Part shown: one piece after another, positions 17,237 through 26,876 of the stretch
How the letters are laid out: every line of letters starts with the position of its first letter
How positions within the stretch are numbered: position 1 is the stretch's first letter
Source: an uncultured Clostridia bacterium
GTDB lineage: Bacteria; Bacillota; Clostridia; Christensenellales; Borkfalkiaceae
Reading direction: 5' to 3'
Length of the DNA stretch: 64,000 nt
Assembly (NCBI GenBank): GCA_934247935.1
Contig: CAKQKE010000001.1
Location: 248,001 to 312,000 of the forward strand
The notes under the pieces: model-generated
Told to the model about the DNA's origin: nothing
What the model saw: the letters and a program-made list of their open reading frames with translations, nothing else
Databases searched by the model: none
Made by a program: the position numbers and the translations under genes

Positions 17237-18166
17237 ATGGAATTTAAACATGTTCCGGTAATGCTTGAAGAGTGTATGCAAGCACTTAATCTTAAAGACG
17301 GCGGAATTTATTTCGACTGTACGCTTGGCGGAGCGGGGCATTCATACGAAATTTTAAAACGTACGTCCCCGAGCGGTAAACTTATCGCTACCGACCTCGA
17401 TGAAGACGCAATAAAAGCCGCGACCGAAAGATTATCGGTATTTGAGGGCAGATTCACCGTTGTAAAGGACAATTATAAAAACTTCAGGAATATTTTAAAC
17501 GATTTAAACATCGAAGCCGTAGACGGCATTTTAATCGATATGGGTATATCCAGCAATCAGATTGCAACGAGAGGAATGGCGTATATGGAAAAAGACGCAA
17601 GGCTCGACATGAGAATGGATAAATCTCAGGACCTTGACGCATGGAAGGTAGTAAACACTTATGACGAAAAAAGACTCGCAGACGTAATTTACAAATACGG
17701 CGAGGAAAAATTTTCGTTTAAAATTGCAGACAACATTTGTAAAGCAAGGCAGATTAAAAGCATAGACACGACGGGCGAACTCGTCGAAATCATCGACAAA
17801 AGCATACCGTTTAAGTTTAAAAGAGACACTCATCCCGCAAAAAAAACCTTTCAGGCTATAAGAATAGAGGTAAACGACGAACTCGGCGGAATGGAGCAAT
17901 GTATTAAAGATATGGTTTCCGGGCTTAAAAAGGGCGGTAGAATCGCCATAATGACTTTTCATTCATTAGAGGATAGAATAGTCAAATTAACCCTTAAAGA
18001 CCTTGAAACGGCTTGTGTGTGCGACAAGAGTTTTCCCATATGCGTATGCGGAAGGAAACAGCAGGTAAAATTAATCAACAAAAAACCAATCGAGGCTACC
18101 GAAGAAGAGTTGAGCCGCAATTCCAGAGCGAAAAGCGCGAAACTGAGGATAGCCGAAAAAATTTAA
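17237..18166 (+). CDS. rsmH: 16S rRNA (cytosine1402-N4)-methyltransferase
   Basis: 309 residues. N-terminal HVPVMLEECMQAL and DCTLGGAGHS (SAM-binding loop), then GILIDMGISSNQI and the conserved TFHSLEDRIVK, ending in NSRAKSAKLRIAEK. All are RsmH/MraW hallmarks. It methylates C1402 in the ribosomal P site. Second gene of the dcw cluster. A 106-bp AT-rich gap separates it from ftsL. Confidence 0.96.
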   Translation: MEFKHVPVMLEECMQALNLKDGGIYFDCTLGGAGHSYEILKRTSPSGKLIATDLDEDAIKAATERLSVFEGRFTVVKDNYKNFRNILNDLNIEAVDGILIDMGISSNQIATRGMAYMEKDARLDMRMDKSQDLDAWKVVNTYDEKRLADVIYKYGEEKFSFKIADNICKARQIKSIDTTGELVEIIDKSIPFKFKRDTHPAKKTFQAIRIEVNDELGGMEQCIKDMVSGLKKGGRIAIMTFHSLEDRIVKLTLKDLETACVCDKSFPICVCGRKQQVKLINKKPIEATEEELSRNSRAKSAKLRIAEKI

Positions 18167-18187
18167 TCATTAAAAAACAAAAAAATC

Positions 18188-18250
18188 AGCGATTATAAAA
18201 AAATATTTAAATTGAAAATTATAAAAACTTACATATAAGCGATTATAAAA
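18188..18250 (+). repeat. 13-nt direct repeat upstream of ftsL
   Basis: AGCGATTATAAAA occurs at 18188-18200 and again at 18238-18250, exactly 50 nt apart, in the only sizeable gap of the early dcw operon. It could be a protein-binding site pair or a chance AT-rich duplication. Confidence 0.5.
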
Positions 18251-18272
18251 TATTTTAAGGAGAGAGAAGTTC

Positions 18273-18791
18273 ATGAAATACAGTACCACATTACAAGATA
18301 AAGTAAGCGAAACTACTAATACTACTGCAAAAGACTACGACGTCGGTTGGAAAAAGATTTTCGGTGCAAATGCCGATTACATTGATTTGGAAAAGACTTC
18401 ATCTCTTCAGGACGAAGCCGTTTTAACCGAGGAAAAAACCGAGTATATGCCCAGTAACGCAACTATGCAATACAAGGGTATGCCCAAAGAAGAACTTTAT
18501 GAAGATTATCGCAAAGACGTTGAAATAGACAACGATCTGGACGCACAATACAAACTTTCTACTATAGGAAAAATCGTAATTGCGATTTATACCGCTATTA
18601 TGATAGGTATTTTTGCGATAGTGGTAATCAACACCCAAACGTTAAAATCGATGGCGTACGTTATCGATACCAAGCAAGAAAAAGTTTATGTTCTTGAAAA
18701 CGAGGCGGAGGATCTCAACAAAGAACTCGACTACGCAATGAGCGACGAAGCCATAATTGAAAGAGCGCGCGAACTCGGGTATAACGTTTAA
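18273..18791 (+). CDS. ftsL: FtsL/DivIC-like septum protein
   Basis: 172 residues. A long cytosolic N-terminus (~105 residues, acidic and low complexity) is followed by one transmembrane helix (~108-132) and a short coiled-coil extracytoplasmic part. The latter has heptad-like spacing (KVYVLENEAEDLNKEL) and ends SDEAIIERARELGYNV, like the septum-formation-initiator family. Assignment rests on topology and position between rsmH and the class B PBP. FtsL partners FtsQ and DivIC in the divisome. The cytosolic tail is longer than in most FtsL proteins. A strong AAGGAGAG ribosome-binding site precedes it. Confidence 0.78.
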   Translation: MKYSTTLQDKVSETTNTTAKDYDVGWKKIFGANADYIDLEKTSSLQDEAVLTEEKTEYMPSNATMQYKGMPKEELYEDYRKDVEIDNDLDAQYKLSTIGKIVIAIYTAIMIGIFAIVVINTQTLKSMAYVIDTKQEKVYVLENEAEDLNKELDYAMSDEAIIERARELGYNV

Positions 18792-20533
18792 TGACAAAAA
18801 CTCAATATTCAATAAATAAGGTACGAAAGAGGTTATTTGCACTGATAAGTGCGATAACCTTTATTTTTTTAATTATTATCGCAAGAATGTTTACCGTTCA
18901 GGTGGTTTCGGGTAAAAGACTTACGCAAAAAGCAATCGATCAATGGACGAGAGAATTGCCCGTAAAGGCAAAACGCGGCAATATTTACGATTGCAACGGT
19001 GTTGTTCTCGCTCAATCTCAAGGAACATACGCCGTGTATATCCGCACGAGACTTGTGAAGAACAAATCGAGAGTTGCGGAAGTTTTGTCCGATATTTTGC
19101 AAGTCGACGAAAAACAGTTGCTTGAAAAAATGGATAAAAAGATATCCGAAATAACGGTAAAACGTCAGGTAAATAGAGAAATTTTAAACAAAATATCCGA
19201 TTATAATCTCGACGGAGTGTATTTTTCCGTCGATAATTCCAGATATTATCCTTATAACGAGGCTTTGTGTCAGATTATCGGTTACACTTCGAGCGACGGT
19301 TACGGTCAATCGGGGTTAGAAGCGTATTACGACAAGTATTTAAGAGGAGTCGACGGGGAAATTATTTACGAGTCCGACTTGACGGGAAAAGATATTTCGG
19401 GGACTAAGCCGACTTACGTAAAAGCGCAAGACGGAATGGATTTATATTTAACTATCGATAACGACGTTCAGCAAATATGCGAAGGCGTAATGAGCGAGGC
19501 TATGGAAATTTATACGCCGAAAAGCGCGTCCGTCATAGTTGCGGACTGCGAAAGCGGCGCAATAAAAGGCATTTGCACCATGCCGTCGTATAATTTAAAC
19601 GAAATTCCGAGAGACGATTTGGAAAAACTGAATAAATACGGTAGAAGTACGCTGATTGTGGACAGTTACGAGCCCGGTTCGACTTTTAAAGTAATAACTT
19701 CTACGGCGAATATCGAAGAATATTTTAAAGGAAATCCTGCCGCGTTTTCGTTAAATCATATATTTTCGAGCAATCGTTATCGTTACGTCGGCGGCAGAAA
19801 AATCAAATGTTGGAGTAATCATGCCAACGGCAAACACGCCAACGAAAATCTTGCAATGGCGTTAAACAACAGTTGCAACCCGATTTTTGTCGATATCGCA
19901 TTGTCGCTCGGGAAAAATACATTTTATAATTATCTCGACGATTTCAATTTCGGTAAAGTCACGGGTATAGATTTTTACGGCGAGGCTCAAGGTATGCTTA
20001 TACCCGAATCGGCAGTGACCGACGGCGATTTGGCGCGTATTGGGTTTGGTCAGACGATTGCCGTTACGCCCATTCAACTTTTATGCGCAGTAAATACGTG
20101 CATAAGCGGCGGCGATTATAAAGTACCATATTTACTCAATGAAATTAAAGATAAAAACGGCAAAACCGAATTAAAATTTTCGCCGAAAATAAAAAAAGAC
20201 GTTGTAAGCGACAAAACTTCAAAAATTATCGCGGAATATCTGGAAGGCGTCGTTAAAAACGGGAGCGGAAAACAATGTTACATAGAGGGGTATAAAGTAG
20301 GAGGCAAAACGGGTACTGCGCAAAAATACGTGGACGGAGTAATCGCGCAGGGCAAATACGTGATGTCGTTCATAGGATTTTTCCCGGCGGATAAACCCAA
20401 ATATATCGCGCTCGTCATTGTGGACGAACCCATAGGCGGGCAGTACGGCTCGACGGTTGCCGCACCGCTTTGTAAGGAGATTTTTCAAAAGATAACAGAA
20501 TGTAAAAATATAAAACCGACAGAGGTGAAATGA
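18791..20533 (+). CDS. ftsI: class B penicillin-binding protein (FtsI/SpoVD)
   Basis: 580 residues. One N-terminal transmembrane helix, a PBP dimerisation domain starting RGNIYDCNGVVLA, and a transpeptidase with S297 in GSTFK, the SxN motif in NNSCN, and KTGTAQKY. It cross-links septal peptidoglycan. There is no C-terminal PASTA domain, unlike many SpoVD and PBP2x proteins, so a vegetative FtsI role is plausible. It starts on the last base of the ftsL stop and overlaps the murE start region. Confidence 0.93.
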   Translation: MTKTQYSINKVRKRLFALISAITFIFLIIIARMFTVQVVSGKRLTQKAIDQWTRELPVKAKRGNIYDCNGVVLAQSQGTYAVYIRTRLVKNKSRVAEVLSDILQVDEKQLLEKMDKKISEITVKRQVNREILNKISDYNLDGVYFSVDNSRYYPYNEALCQIIGYTSSDGYGQSGLEAYYDKYLRGVDGEIIYESDLTGKDISGTKPTYVKAQDGMDLYLTIDNDVQQICEGVMSEAMEIYTPKSASVIVADCESGAIKGICTMPSYNLNEIPRDDLEKLNKYGRSTLIVDSYEPGSTFKVITSTANIEEYFKGNPAAFSLNHIFSSNRYRYVGGRKIKCWSNHANGKHANENLAMALNNSCNPIFVDIALSLGKNTFYNYLDDFNFGKVTGIDFYGEAQGMLIPESAVTDGDLARIGFGQTIAVTPIQLLCAVNTCISGGDYKVPYLLNEIKDKNGKTELKFSPKIKKDVVSDKTSKIIAEYLEGVVKNGSGKQCYIEGYKVGGKTGTAQKYVDGVIAQGKYVMSFIGFFPADKPKYIALVIVDEPIGGQYGSTVAAPLCKEIFQKITECKNIKPTEVK

Positions 20534-21990
20534 TGAAGATATCACAACTTGTTACCCGTTTGGGTTTTATTAAAATAATAGGGCAGGATTGCAACGTAAG
20601 GCATTTGACCCATAGCAGCAAAGATTGTATAAACGGCAGTTTATATTTTTGCTTGAAAGGGGATTGTTTCGACGGCGCAGATTACGTGAAAGAAGCGGAA
20701 AAAAACGGAGCGGTCGCCATTGTAAGCGAAGAAATTTTGGATACGCCTCTTACGCAAATTATAGTAAAAGACGCACGTGAAAGTATGAGCGAAATATGCG
20801 CCGAATTTTATTCAAACCCTCAAAATATGCTTAAAATTATAGGCGTAGTGGGAACAAACGGAAAAACGACCACGTGTCATATAATTGAAAATATTTTGAA
20901 GGTTGCGGGTTATAACGTGGCAAATATCGGCACGCTCGGAATAAAGTACAACGGCAAAACGATAAGCACCGATATGACGACTCCAGATCCCGAAATTTTA
21001 TACAAATGCTTGTGCGATATGGTGTATGCGTCAATCGATTACGTGGTTATGGAAGTTTCGGCGCATGCGATTTATTATAAAAAAATTTCACCGATAACAT
21101 TCGACTCTATAGTGTATACAAACGTTTCGCAAGACCACCTCGATTTTTTCGATAATATGCAAGAATATGTCGGGATTAAGCGAAGCGTATTGTGTAAAAA
21201 GCACGCAAAAAGACTGATAATCAACGCCGATGACGAACTTGGAAGAGAGGTAATAAAGCAAGAAGAATGCTTTTCATACGGAATTGAAAATCCTTGCGAC
21301 GTTTTTGCGATAAACGTGGAAGAAAACGAGAACGGAATTAAATACGTGATGAATTTATTTGACGACGTAATCAATATCAAGTGTCCGCTTATAGGTATGC
21401 ACAACGTGTATAATACGCTTGCCGCAGCCACATGTTTGTACGAAGAAGGCATAGATAGCGACGATATCGCTTACGGAATAAAAGAGTTGACTCAGGTTTC
21501 CGGCAGAGGTCAATTTTGCGCAAAAACGGTAAAAGGCGGAAAGGTTTACGTCGATTATGCGCACACTCCGGACGGGCTGAAGAAAATATTATTTTCGATG
21601 AAAAATATTAGTAAAGGAAAAGTGATATGTCTTTTCGGTTGCGGAGGAAACAGGGATAAGTCAAAAAGGGAAATAATGGGCGAAGTTTCGGGTGGTTGCG
21701 CCGATTTTACGATTATCACAACAGACAATCCGCGGTTTGAAGACGCCCTTAAAATAATGTCGCAAATAGAAAAAGGAGTGAGGAAAAAAACTTTATCGTA
21801 CATAAGTATTGCGGACAGATATCAAGCCATCGAGTACGGCATAAACATGCTTGAAGAAGGCGACGTTTTATTGGTTGCCGGCAAAGGCGGAGAGACGACG
21901 CAGGAAGTTATGGGAATAAAAAGAGAGTTTAACGACGCCGAAGTGATAAACGAAATTATCGGCGGCAAAAACGTGAGGAAAATAAATTGA
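20533..21990 (+). CDS. murE: UDP-MurNAc-L-Ala-D-Glu:meso-diaminopimelate ligase
   Basis: 485 residues. P-loop GVVGTNGKTTT, substrate region STDMTTPDP, TNVSQDHLDFF, and the DNPRFED motif that marks meso-DAP-adding MurE rather than the L-Lys type. The cell wall is therefore probably of the DAP type. ATG codons occur at 20530 and 20533; the second is preferred for spacing from AGGTG. Directly downstream would normally be murF, but mraY follows instead. Confidence 0.94.
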   Translation: MKISQLVTRLGFIKIIGQDCNVRHLTHSSKDCINGSLYFCLKGDCFDGADYVKEAEKNGAVAIVSEEILDTPLTQIIVKDARESMSEICAEFYSNPQNMLKIIGVVGTNGKTTTCHIIENILKVAGYNVANIGTLGIKYNGKTISTDMTTPDPEILYKCLCDMVYASIDYVVMEVSAHAIYYKKISPITFDSIVYTNVSQDHLDFFDNMQEYVGIKRSVLCKKHAKRLIINADDELGREVIKQEECFSYGIENPCDVFAINVEENENGIKYVMNLFDDVINIKCPLIGMHNVYNTLAAATCLYEEGIDSDDIAYGIKELTQVSGRGQFCAKTVKGGKVYVDYAHTPDGLKKILFSMKNISKGKVICLFGCGGNRDKSKREIMGEVSGGCADFTIITTDNPRFEDALKIMSQIEKGVRKKTLSYISIADRYQAIEYGINMLEEGDVLLVAGKGGETTQEVMGIKREFNDAEVINEIIGGKNVRKIN

Positions 21991-22964
21991 ATTGCATTTT
22001 GACTTTTTTATTTGCGCTTTTTTTATCGATTTTCAGCGGTATAATAGTTATACCGCTTTTAAAAAAATTGAAAGCGGGACAAGTAATACTCGGCTACGTA
22101 AAAGAACATGCGGATAAAGGCGGTACGCCTACTATGGGCGGCCTGTTTTTTATCTTATCTGCTGCCGCAACGTTTTTCGTGTTTGCGGGCAAAATTTCAA
22201 GACTGTCGCTCGTTTGTATGGTGACGGGTTTATCTTTTATGGCGGTTGGGTTTTTAGACGATTATATAAAAATCAAAGAACAGCGGAATTTGGGACTCAA
22301 AGCCAGTCAAAAAATAATATTTCAACTGTCGATTTCTTTAATAGCGTCGATATTTGCTTATAAAAACGGATTGACTAAATTTTACGTGCCGTTTACGAAA
22401 TTAAACGTTGATTTAGGTTTTTTTACAATACCTGTAGTTATGTTTGTGTTTATTGCGACGGTAAATTGCGTTAATCTTACCGACGGACTCGACGGACTTG
22501 CGGCGAACGTCAGCGACGTGTATTTATTGTTTATCGCACTGCTTATATATTTTCAGACGATAAGCGGAAGCGGCGCACTCGCAAGCACAGAAAGTCAAAA
22601 TTTGATTTTGCTTTGCGTTTGTTTAATCGGCGGAGGAGAAGGCTTTTTATTGTTTAACACGCATAAAGCAAGTATATTTATGGGCGATACGGGTTCGCTT
22701 GCGTTGGGTGGGTTTATCTCCACGATAAGTATTTTTTCGGGAAATATGTTTTTTATTCCGTTTTTAGGTATAATGTTCGTACTTTCCGGCATATCAGTAA
22801 TTATACAAGTACTACATTACAAACGAACGAAAAAAAGAGTGTTTTTGATGGCTCCGCTTCACCACCACTTTGAAGAAAAGGGTTATGCGGAATGTAAAAT
22901 CGTCAACGCTTATAAACTTGTTTCCGTAGTAATCGGAGCACTGTGTTTGATCAGTTATATGTGA
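21987..22964 (+). CDS. mraY: phospho-N-acetylmuramoyl-pentapeptide-transferase
   Basis: 325 residues with about ten hydrophobic segments. Conserved KGGTPTMGG, FLDDYIKI, NLTDGLDGLA and FMGDTGSLALGG loops, and HHHFE near the end. MraY makes lipid I on the inner face of the membrane. It uses a TTG start that overlaps the murE stop by 4 bp. Confidence 0.96.
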   Translation: MNCILTFLFALFLSIFSGIIVIPLLKKLKAGQVILGYVKEHADKGGTPTMGGLFFILSAAATFFVFAGKISRLSLVCMVTGLSFMAVGFLDDYIKIKEQRNLGLKASQKIIFQLSISLIASIFAYKNGLTKFYVPFTKLNVDLGFFTIPVVMFVFIATVNCVNLTDGLDGLAANVSDVYLLFIALLIYFQTISGSGALASTESQNLILLCVCLIGGGEGFLLFNTHKASIFMGDTGSLALGGFISTISIFSGNMFFIPFLGIMFVLSGISVIIQVLHYKRTKKRVFLMAPLHHHFEEKGYAECKIVNAYKLVSVVIGALCLISYM

Positions 22965-22972
22965 GGTAACGA

Positions 22973-24313
22973 ATGGATATAGTCAATCAAACGTTTTTGG
23001 TCGCGGGATTGGGCGCAAGCGGTAAAAGCGCAATCGGACTTATTTTAAAAAGAGGCGGTAAATGCTACGTTTATGACGACAATACCGAAAAATATAAAGA
23101 CGAAAACGTGCAATCACTCGTTTCATCGGGTGTAAAACTCGCCTTAAAGGATGATATAGACGGCATAATCGATAAAATCGACGTGCTTGTATTGAGTCCC
23201 GGCGTACCGCTCGACCATGAAATTGCCGTAAAATGCAAAAACAAGGGCAAAAGAATAATCGGAGAATTGGAATTGGGGTACTTATCCGCCTTTCCTGCTT
23301 ACGTTTGCATTACGGGTACGAACGGCAAAACGACCACGACTTCGATGGTGCAGGAAATTTTAAAACAAGGAAGTAGAAGCGTGCACGTCGTGGGGAATAT
23401 AGGCATACCAATAACTTCAAAATGCGAAAATTTTAATGCGGAAGATATAGTAGTGTGCGAAGTGTCGAGTTTTCAACTTGAAACTTTTACTTCGTTTTTA
23501 CCGCATATCGCGGCAATTTTAAACATAACTCCCGACCATTTAAGCAGACATTACAACATGGATAATTACATATATTTAAAGGGGAAAATACTGCGAAATT
23601 TGCGGGAAAGCGAGTATTGCGTGCTTAATGCGGAAGATGCGACGGTAAAACAATTTGCAAGCGGAACTCGGGCAAAAGTCGTGTATTTATCGGATAAACA
23701 AGAGGTTGACGGGGCGTATTTGAAAAACGGTAAAATCTGGTTTAAAGGAGAAGAGATTTTGCCGGTAGACGAAATACCCGTCGGAGGGGAACATAACGTG
23801 CAAAACGCGCTTGCAAGCGTTGCAATATCAAAAATTTTGGGTTATGACAATCAGACGATTGCAAACGGAATAAAATCGTTTAAAGGAGTAAAGCATAGAA
23901 TAGAACTTGTCAAAGAAAAAGACGGCATTTCTTATATCAACGACTCCAAAGCAACCAATATCGACGCCACTATAAAAGCGATTGATTGCATCAACAAGCC
24001 GATAGTGCTAATTTTAGGAGGTAAGGACAAAGGTCTCGATTACGAACTTTTATTTGAAGAGATAAAAAGAAAAGACGTTGTACACGTGGTGCTTACGGGT
24101 GAAACGAGATATTCAATGCTCGAATGTGCGTCGAGAATGGGCTATTACGAAGTGACGCTTTCTTCTTCTTTTGAAAGCGCGGTAAAAATCGCTTCTATCG
24201 AGTGTCCGAAGGGGGGTGTGGTGTTGTTGAGTCCGGCATGCAGCAGTTTTGATTATTTTTCGGGATACGAAGAGAGAGGTAACCGCTTTTGCGAAATAGT
24301 GGAAAAGTTATAA
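22973..24313 (+). CDS. murD: UDP-N-acetylmuramoylalanine-D-glutamate ligase
   Basis: 446 residues. Rossmann-like N-terminus (FLVAGLGASGKSAI), P-loop CITGTNGKTTTTS, NITPDHLSRH, and INDSKATNIDAT, all MurD-specific. It adds the D-glutamate supplied by MurI. The start lies 8 nt after mraY. The 3' end overlaps ftsW by 25 bp. Confidence 0.95.
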   Translation: MDIVNQTFLVAGLGASGKSAIGLILKRGGKCYVYDDNTEKYKDENVQSLVSSGVKLALKDDIDGIIDKIDVLVLSPGVPLDHEIAVKCKNKGKRIIGELELGYLSAFPAYVCITGTNGKTTTTSMVQEILKQGSRSVHVVGNIGIPITSKCENFNAEDIVVCEVSSFQLETFTSFLPHIAAILNITPDHLSRHYNMDNYIYLKGKILRNLRESEYCVLNAEDATVKQFASGTRAKVVYLSDKQEVDGAYLKNGKIWFKGEEILPVDEIPVGGEHNVQNALASVAISKILGYDNQTIANGIKSFKGVKHRIELVKEKDGISYINDSKATNIDATIKAIDCINKPIVLILGGKDKGLDYELLFEEIKRKDVVHVVLTGETRYSMLECASRMGYYEVTLSSSFESAVKIASIECPKGGVVLLSPACSSFDYFSGYEERGNRFCEIVEKL

Positions 24314-25443
24314 GCAAAAACATACGAAAACAAAGGGGGAGCAGCGGAGACGTTTTGCTCCTCGTTTTAGTTGTAATGCTTGCCGTGTACGGAGTAATTG
24401 CCGTGTATTCGGCGAGTAATTACACCGCGCAGATAGATTACGGAAATAAATACTATTATTTCGGCAAGCAAATAATCGGCGTAGTCCTGGGTACGGCGGC
24501 AATGTTTTTTACCGCAAATTTCGATTATAGAAAATATAAAAAATTCGGAATAATTTTTTACGCCGCAGGACTTATTTTGCTTATGCTTGTATTCGTGCCG
24601 GGACTCGGAGTCGAAAGTTACGGAGCGAAAAGGTGGATAGGTATTGCGGGTATAACAATTCAACCGTCTGAAATAGCGAAATTTGCATATGTTTTTTTAG
24701 TTGCGGGAATAATAGGTAACGACCCCGGCGCATTAAACACTTTTAAAGGGATAATAAAAGTATGCCTTTCCGGAGGAATCGTATGTTTGCTTATTATGTG
24801 CGAACCTAATATGTCCGTGACGATGTGCGTGGGGCTTACAATGCTGACGCTGCTGTTTTGTTGCGGATTAAACGGCAAAATTTTTGCGCTGCTATTGGTG
24901 CCGATTGTTTTGGCTGTACCGGTATTGATTATTGCAGAACCATACAGATTGAAAAGATTGAAGGCGTTTTTAAATCCGTGGGAAAACCCAAAGGGCGATG
25001 GATATCAACTTTTGCAGTCTTTATATGCGCTGGGATCTGGAAACGTGTTCGGCGTGGGACTTTTTAAATCGAGACAAAAATACAGGTTTTTACCCTTTGC
25101 CGAAAGTGATTTTATTTTGGCGGTTATCGGCGAAGAGACGGGACTTTTCGGCGTGCTTTTCTTGTTCGCGGTAATATTCGTCGTAATTTATAAAGGGTAT
25201 AAAATTGCAGGCAAATGCAATAATTTTTACGGATTTACGCTTTGCGTGGGCATAACTACGGTTTATGCCGTGCAAGTTGTGATAAACGCACTTGTGGTTA
25301 CGGGGAGTATACCGCCCACGGGACTGCCGTTGCCGCTTATCAGTGCGGGCAATACTTCGATAATAGTTTTCATGGCGATGTTCGGCGTGGTGTACAACAT
25401 ATCTAAAGACAATAAGTCACCGATTTATATAGACGATACATAA
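24289..25443 (+). CDS. ftsW: FtsW/SpoVE-type SEDS glycosyltransferase
   Basis: 384 residues with ~10 transmembrane helices. SEDS motifs are AKRWIGIAGITIQPSEIAK, a loop ESDFILAVIGEETG, and PPTGLPLPLISAGNTS near the end. SEDS proteins polymerise lipid II at the septum together with the class B PBP encoded upstream. It uses a TTG start (24289) 8 nt after AGAGAGGT. This start lies inside murD. murG, usually the next gene, is absent and murA follows. Confidence 0.93.
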   Translation: MRNSGKVISKNIRKQRGSSGDVLLLVLVVMLAVYGVIAVYSASNYTAQIDYGNKYYYFGKQIIGVVLGTAAMFFTANFDYRKYKKFGIIFYAAGLILLMLVFVPGLGVESYGAKRWIGIAGITIQPSEIAKFAYVFLVAGIIGNDPGALNTFKGIIKVCLSGGIVCLLIMCEPNMSVTMCVGLTMLTLLFCCGLNGKIFALLLVPIVLAVPVLIIAEPYRLKRLKAFLNPWENPKGDGYQLLQSLYALGSGNVFGVGLFKSRQKYRFLPFAESDFILAVIGEETGLFGVLFLFAVIFVVIYKGYKIAGKCNNFYGFTLCVGITTVYAVQVVINALVVTGSIPPTGLPLPLISAGNTSIIVFMAMFGVVYNISKDNKSPIYIDDT

Positions 25444-25470
25444 ATTATTAAGTGTGAGAGGCTTAATTAT

Positions 25471-26733
25471 ATGTCGTACTATAAAGTGCAAGGTAAAACG
25501 AAGTTATACGGCGAGGTAAACGTAGGTTGCGCAAAAAATTCCGTTTTGCCTTTGATTGCCGCTTGTATGATGATTAAAAACAAAGTTTTGCTTAAAAACG
25601 TAAACCCGATAGGCGACGTAAACGTAATGTGCGAAATTTTTAAATCGCTGGGCGGAAGTTGTGAAATTCAGGACGGAAACCTTTTACTCGACGGCAGCAA
25701 CATAGACAAATTTATAATGCCCGACTATCTTACGGGCAAAATCCGCGCGTCCTTTTTCAGTGTGGGCGCGCTTTTAAGCGTTTTCGGCAGAGTAAAAATC
25801 AAAAAGCCGGGAGGGTGCGATATAGGTGCGAGACCGGTCGATATACACGTCGCTTGTTTAAGGCAATCAGGCGTAAAAGTATATGAAGAACAATCGTCTT
25901 ATTATTTTGAAAAAACTCGTTGCGGCGGCGACGACGTTGTGCGCTTGCCTTATCCGTCGGTCGGGGCAACCGAAAATTTGATTCTGGCGAGCGTAATTAA
26001 GGACGGAACGACGCTTATAAGAAATTGTGCCAAAGAACCTGAAATTGTTGACTTGCAAAATTTTTTAAACAAATGCGGAGCAAAAATTAAAGGCGCGGGC
26101 AGCGGAGAAATATTCATCGACGGAGTGAAAAGTTTTGCGACGTGTCAGATTGAATACGAGCCCGTGAGTGACAGAATCGAGGCGGGGACTTACGTGTTGG
26201 CGGGGTGTGCTTGCGGCGGAGAAATCGTTGTTAATAATATAAGTATAGATTTAATAAATATATTATTAAAAAATATACGAAATAATGCTTGCAAAATAAC
26301 GGCAAATAATGATAAAATAATAGTGCAGAGCGGGATAGGCGGTTTTCCGGCAAGATTTATACGTACAGGACCTTATCCTATGTTCCCGACGGATTTGCAA
26401 CCGCAGTTTGTTGCGGCAATGCTTACTCGGGACGATTTTTCGATAATCGAAGAAGACGTGTTTGAAAAACGGTTTTCTTACGTGGAGGAATTGAGAAAAC
26501 TCGGCGGCAATATCGAAATAATAGGCAACAGAGCGATAGTGGGCAAATCGTCGCTTCACGGTGCTGAAATTAAATGCGCCGATTTACGCGGCGGCAGTGC
26601 GCTTGTCATTGCGAGCATGTGCGCCGAAGGAAATTCGGTCATCAGAGATATAGAACACATCGAAAGAGGTTATTTCGACTTCGATAAAAAATTATCGTTG
26701 CTCGGAGCAAAAATAGAAAAGTGCGAAGATTAA
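25471..26733 (+). CDS. murA: UDP-N-acetylglucosamine 1-carboxyvinyltransferase
   Basis: 420 residues. AKNSVLPLIAACM at the start, catalytic C116 in GGCDIGARPVDIH, YPSVGATENL, and DLRGGSALVIA near the end. MurA commits UDP-GlcNAc to peptidoglycan synthesis and is the fosfomycin target; the cysteine form implies sensitivity of the enzyme. Its place between ftsW and ftsQ occurs in several Clostridia. The ribosome-binding site region is GTGAGAGG. A 143-bp gap follows. Confidence 0.95.
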   Translation: MSYYKVQGKTKLYGEVNVGCAKNSVLPLIAACMMIKNKVLLKNVNPIGDVNVMCEIFKSLGGSCEIQDGNLLLDGSNIDKFIMPDYLTGKIRASFFSVGALLSVFGRVKIKKPGGCDIGARPVDIHVACLRQSGVKVYEEQSSYYFEKTRCGGDDVVRLPYPSVGATENLILASVIKDGTTLIRNCAKEPEIVDLQNFLNKCGAKIKGAGSGEIFIDGVKSFATCQIEYEPVSDRIEAGTYVLAGCACGGEIVVNNISIDLINILLKNIRNNACKITANNDKIIVQSGIGGFPARFIRTGPYPMFPTDLQPQFVAAMLTRDDFSIIEEDVFEKRFSYVEELRKLGGNIEIIGNRAIVGKSSLHGAEIKCADLRGGSALVIASMCAEGNSVIRDIEHIERGYFDFDKKLSLLGAKIEKCED

Positions 26734-26876
26734 AAATTTTTGCATGCCGCGACGAACGCAACTACACGACAACAAACGTAAAGTACAACTATTGAGCAAA
26801 AGGATAAGTAAAACGGAAACGTTAAATTACGATTTCAAGAAAAAATTTTAAGATACACTAAAACACAAGGAGAAAT

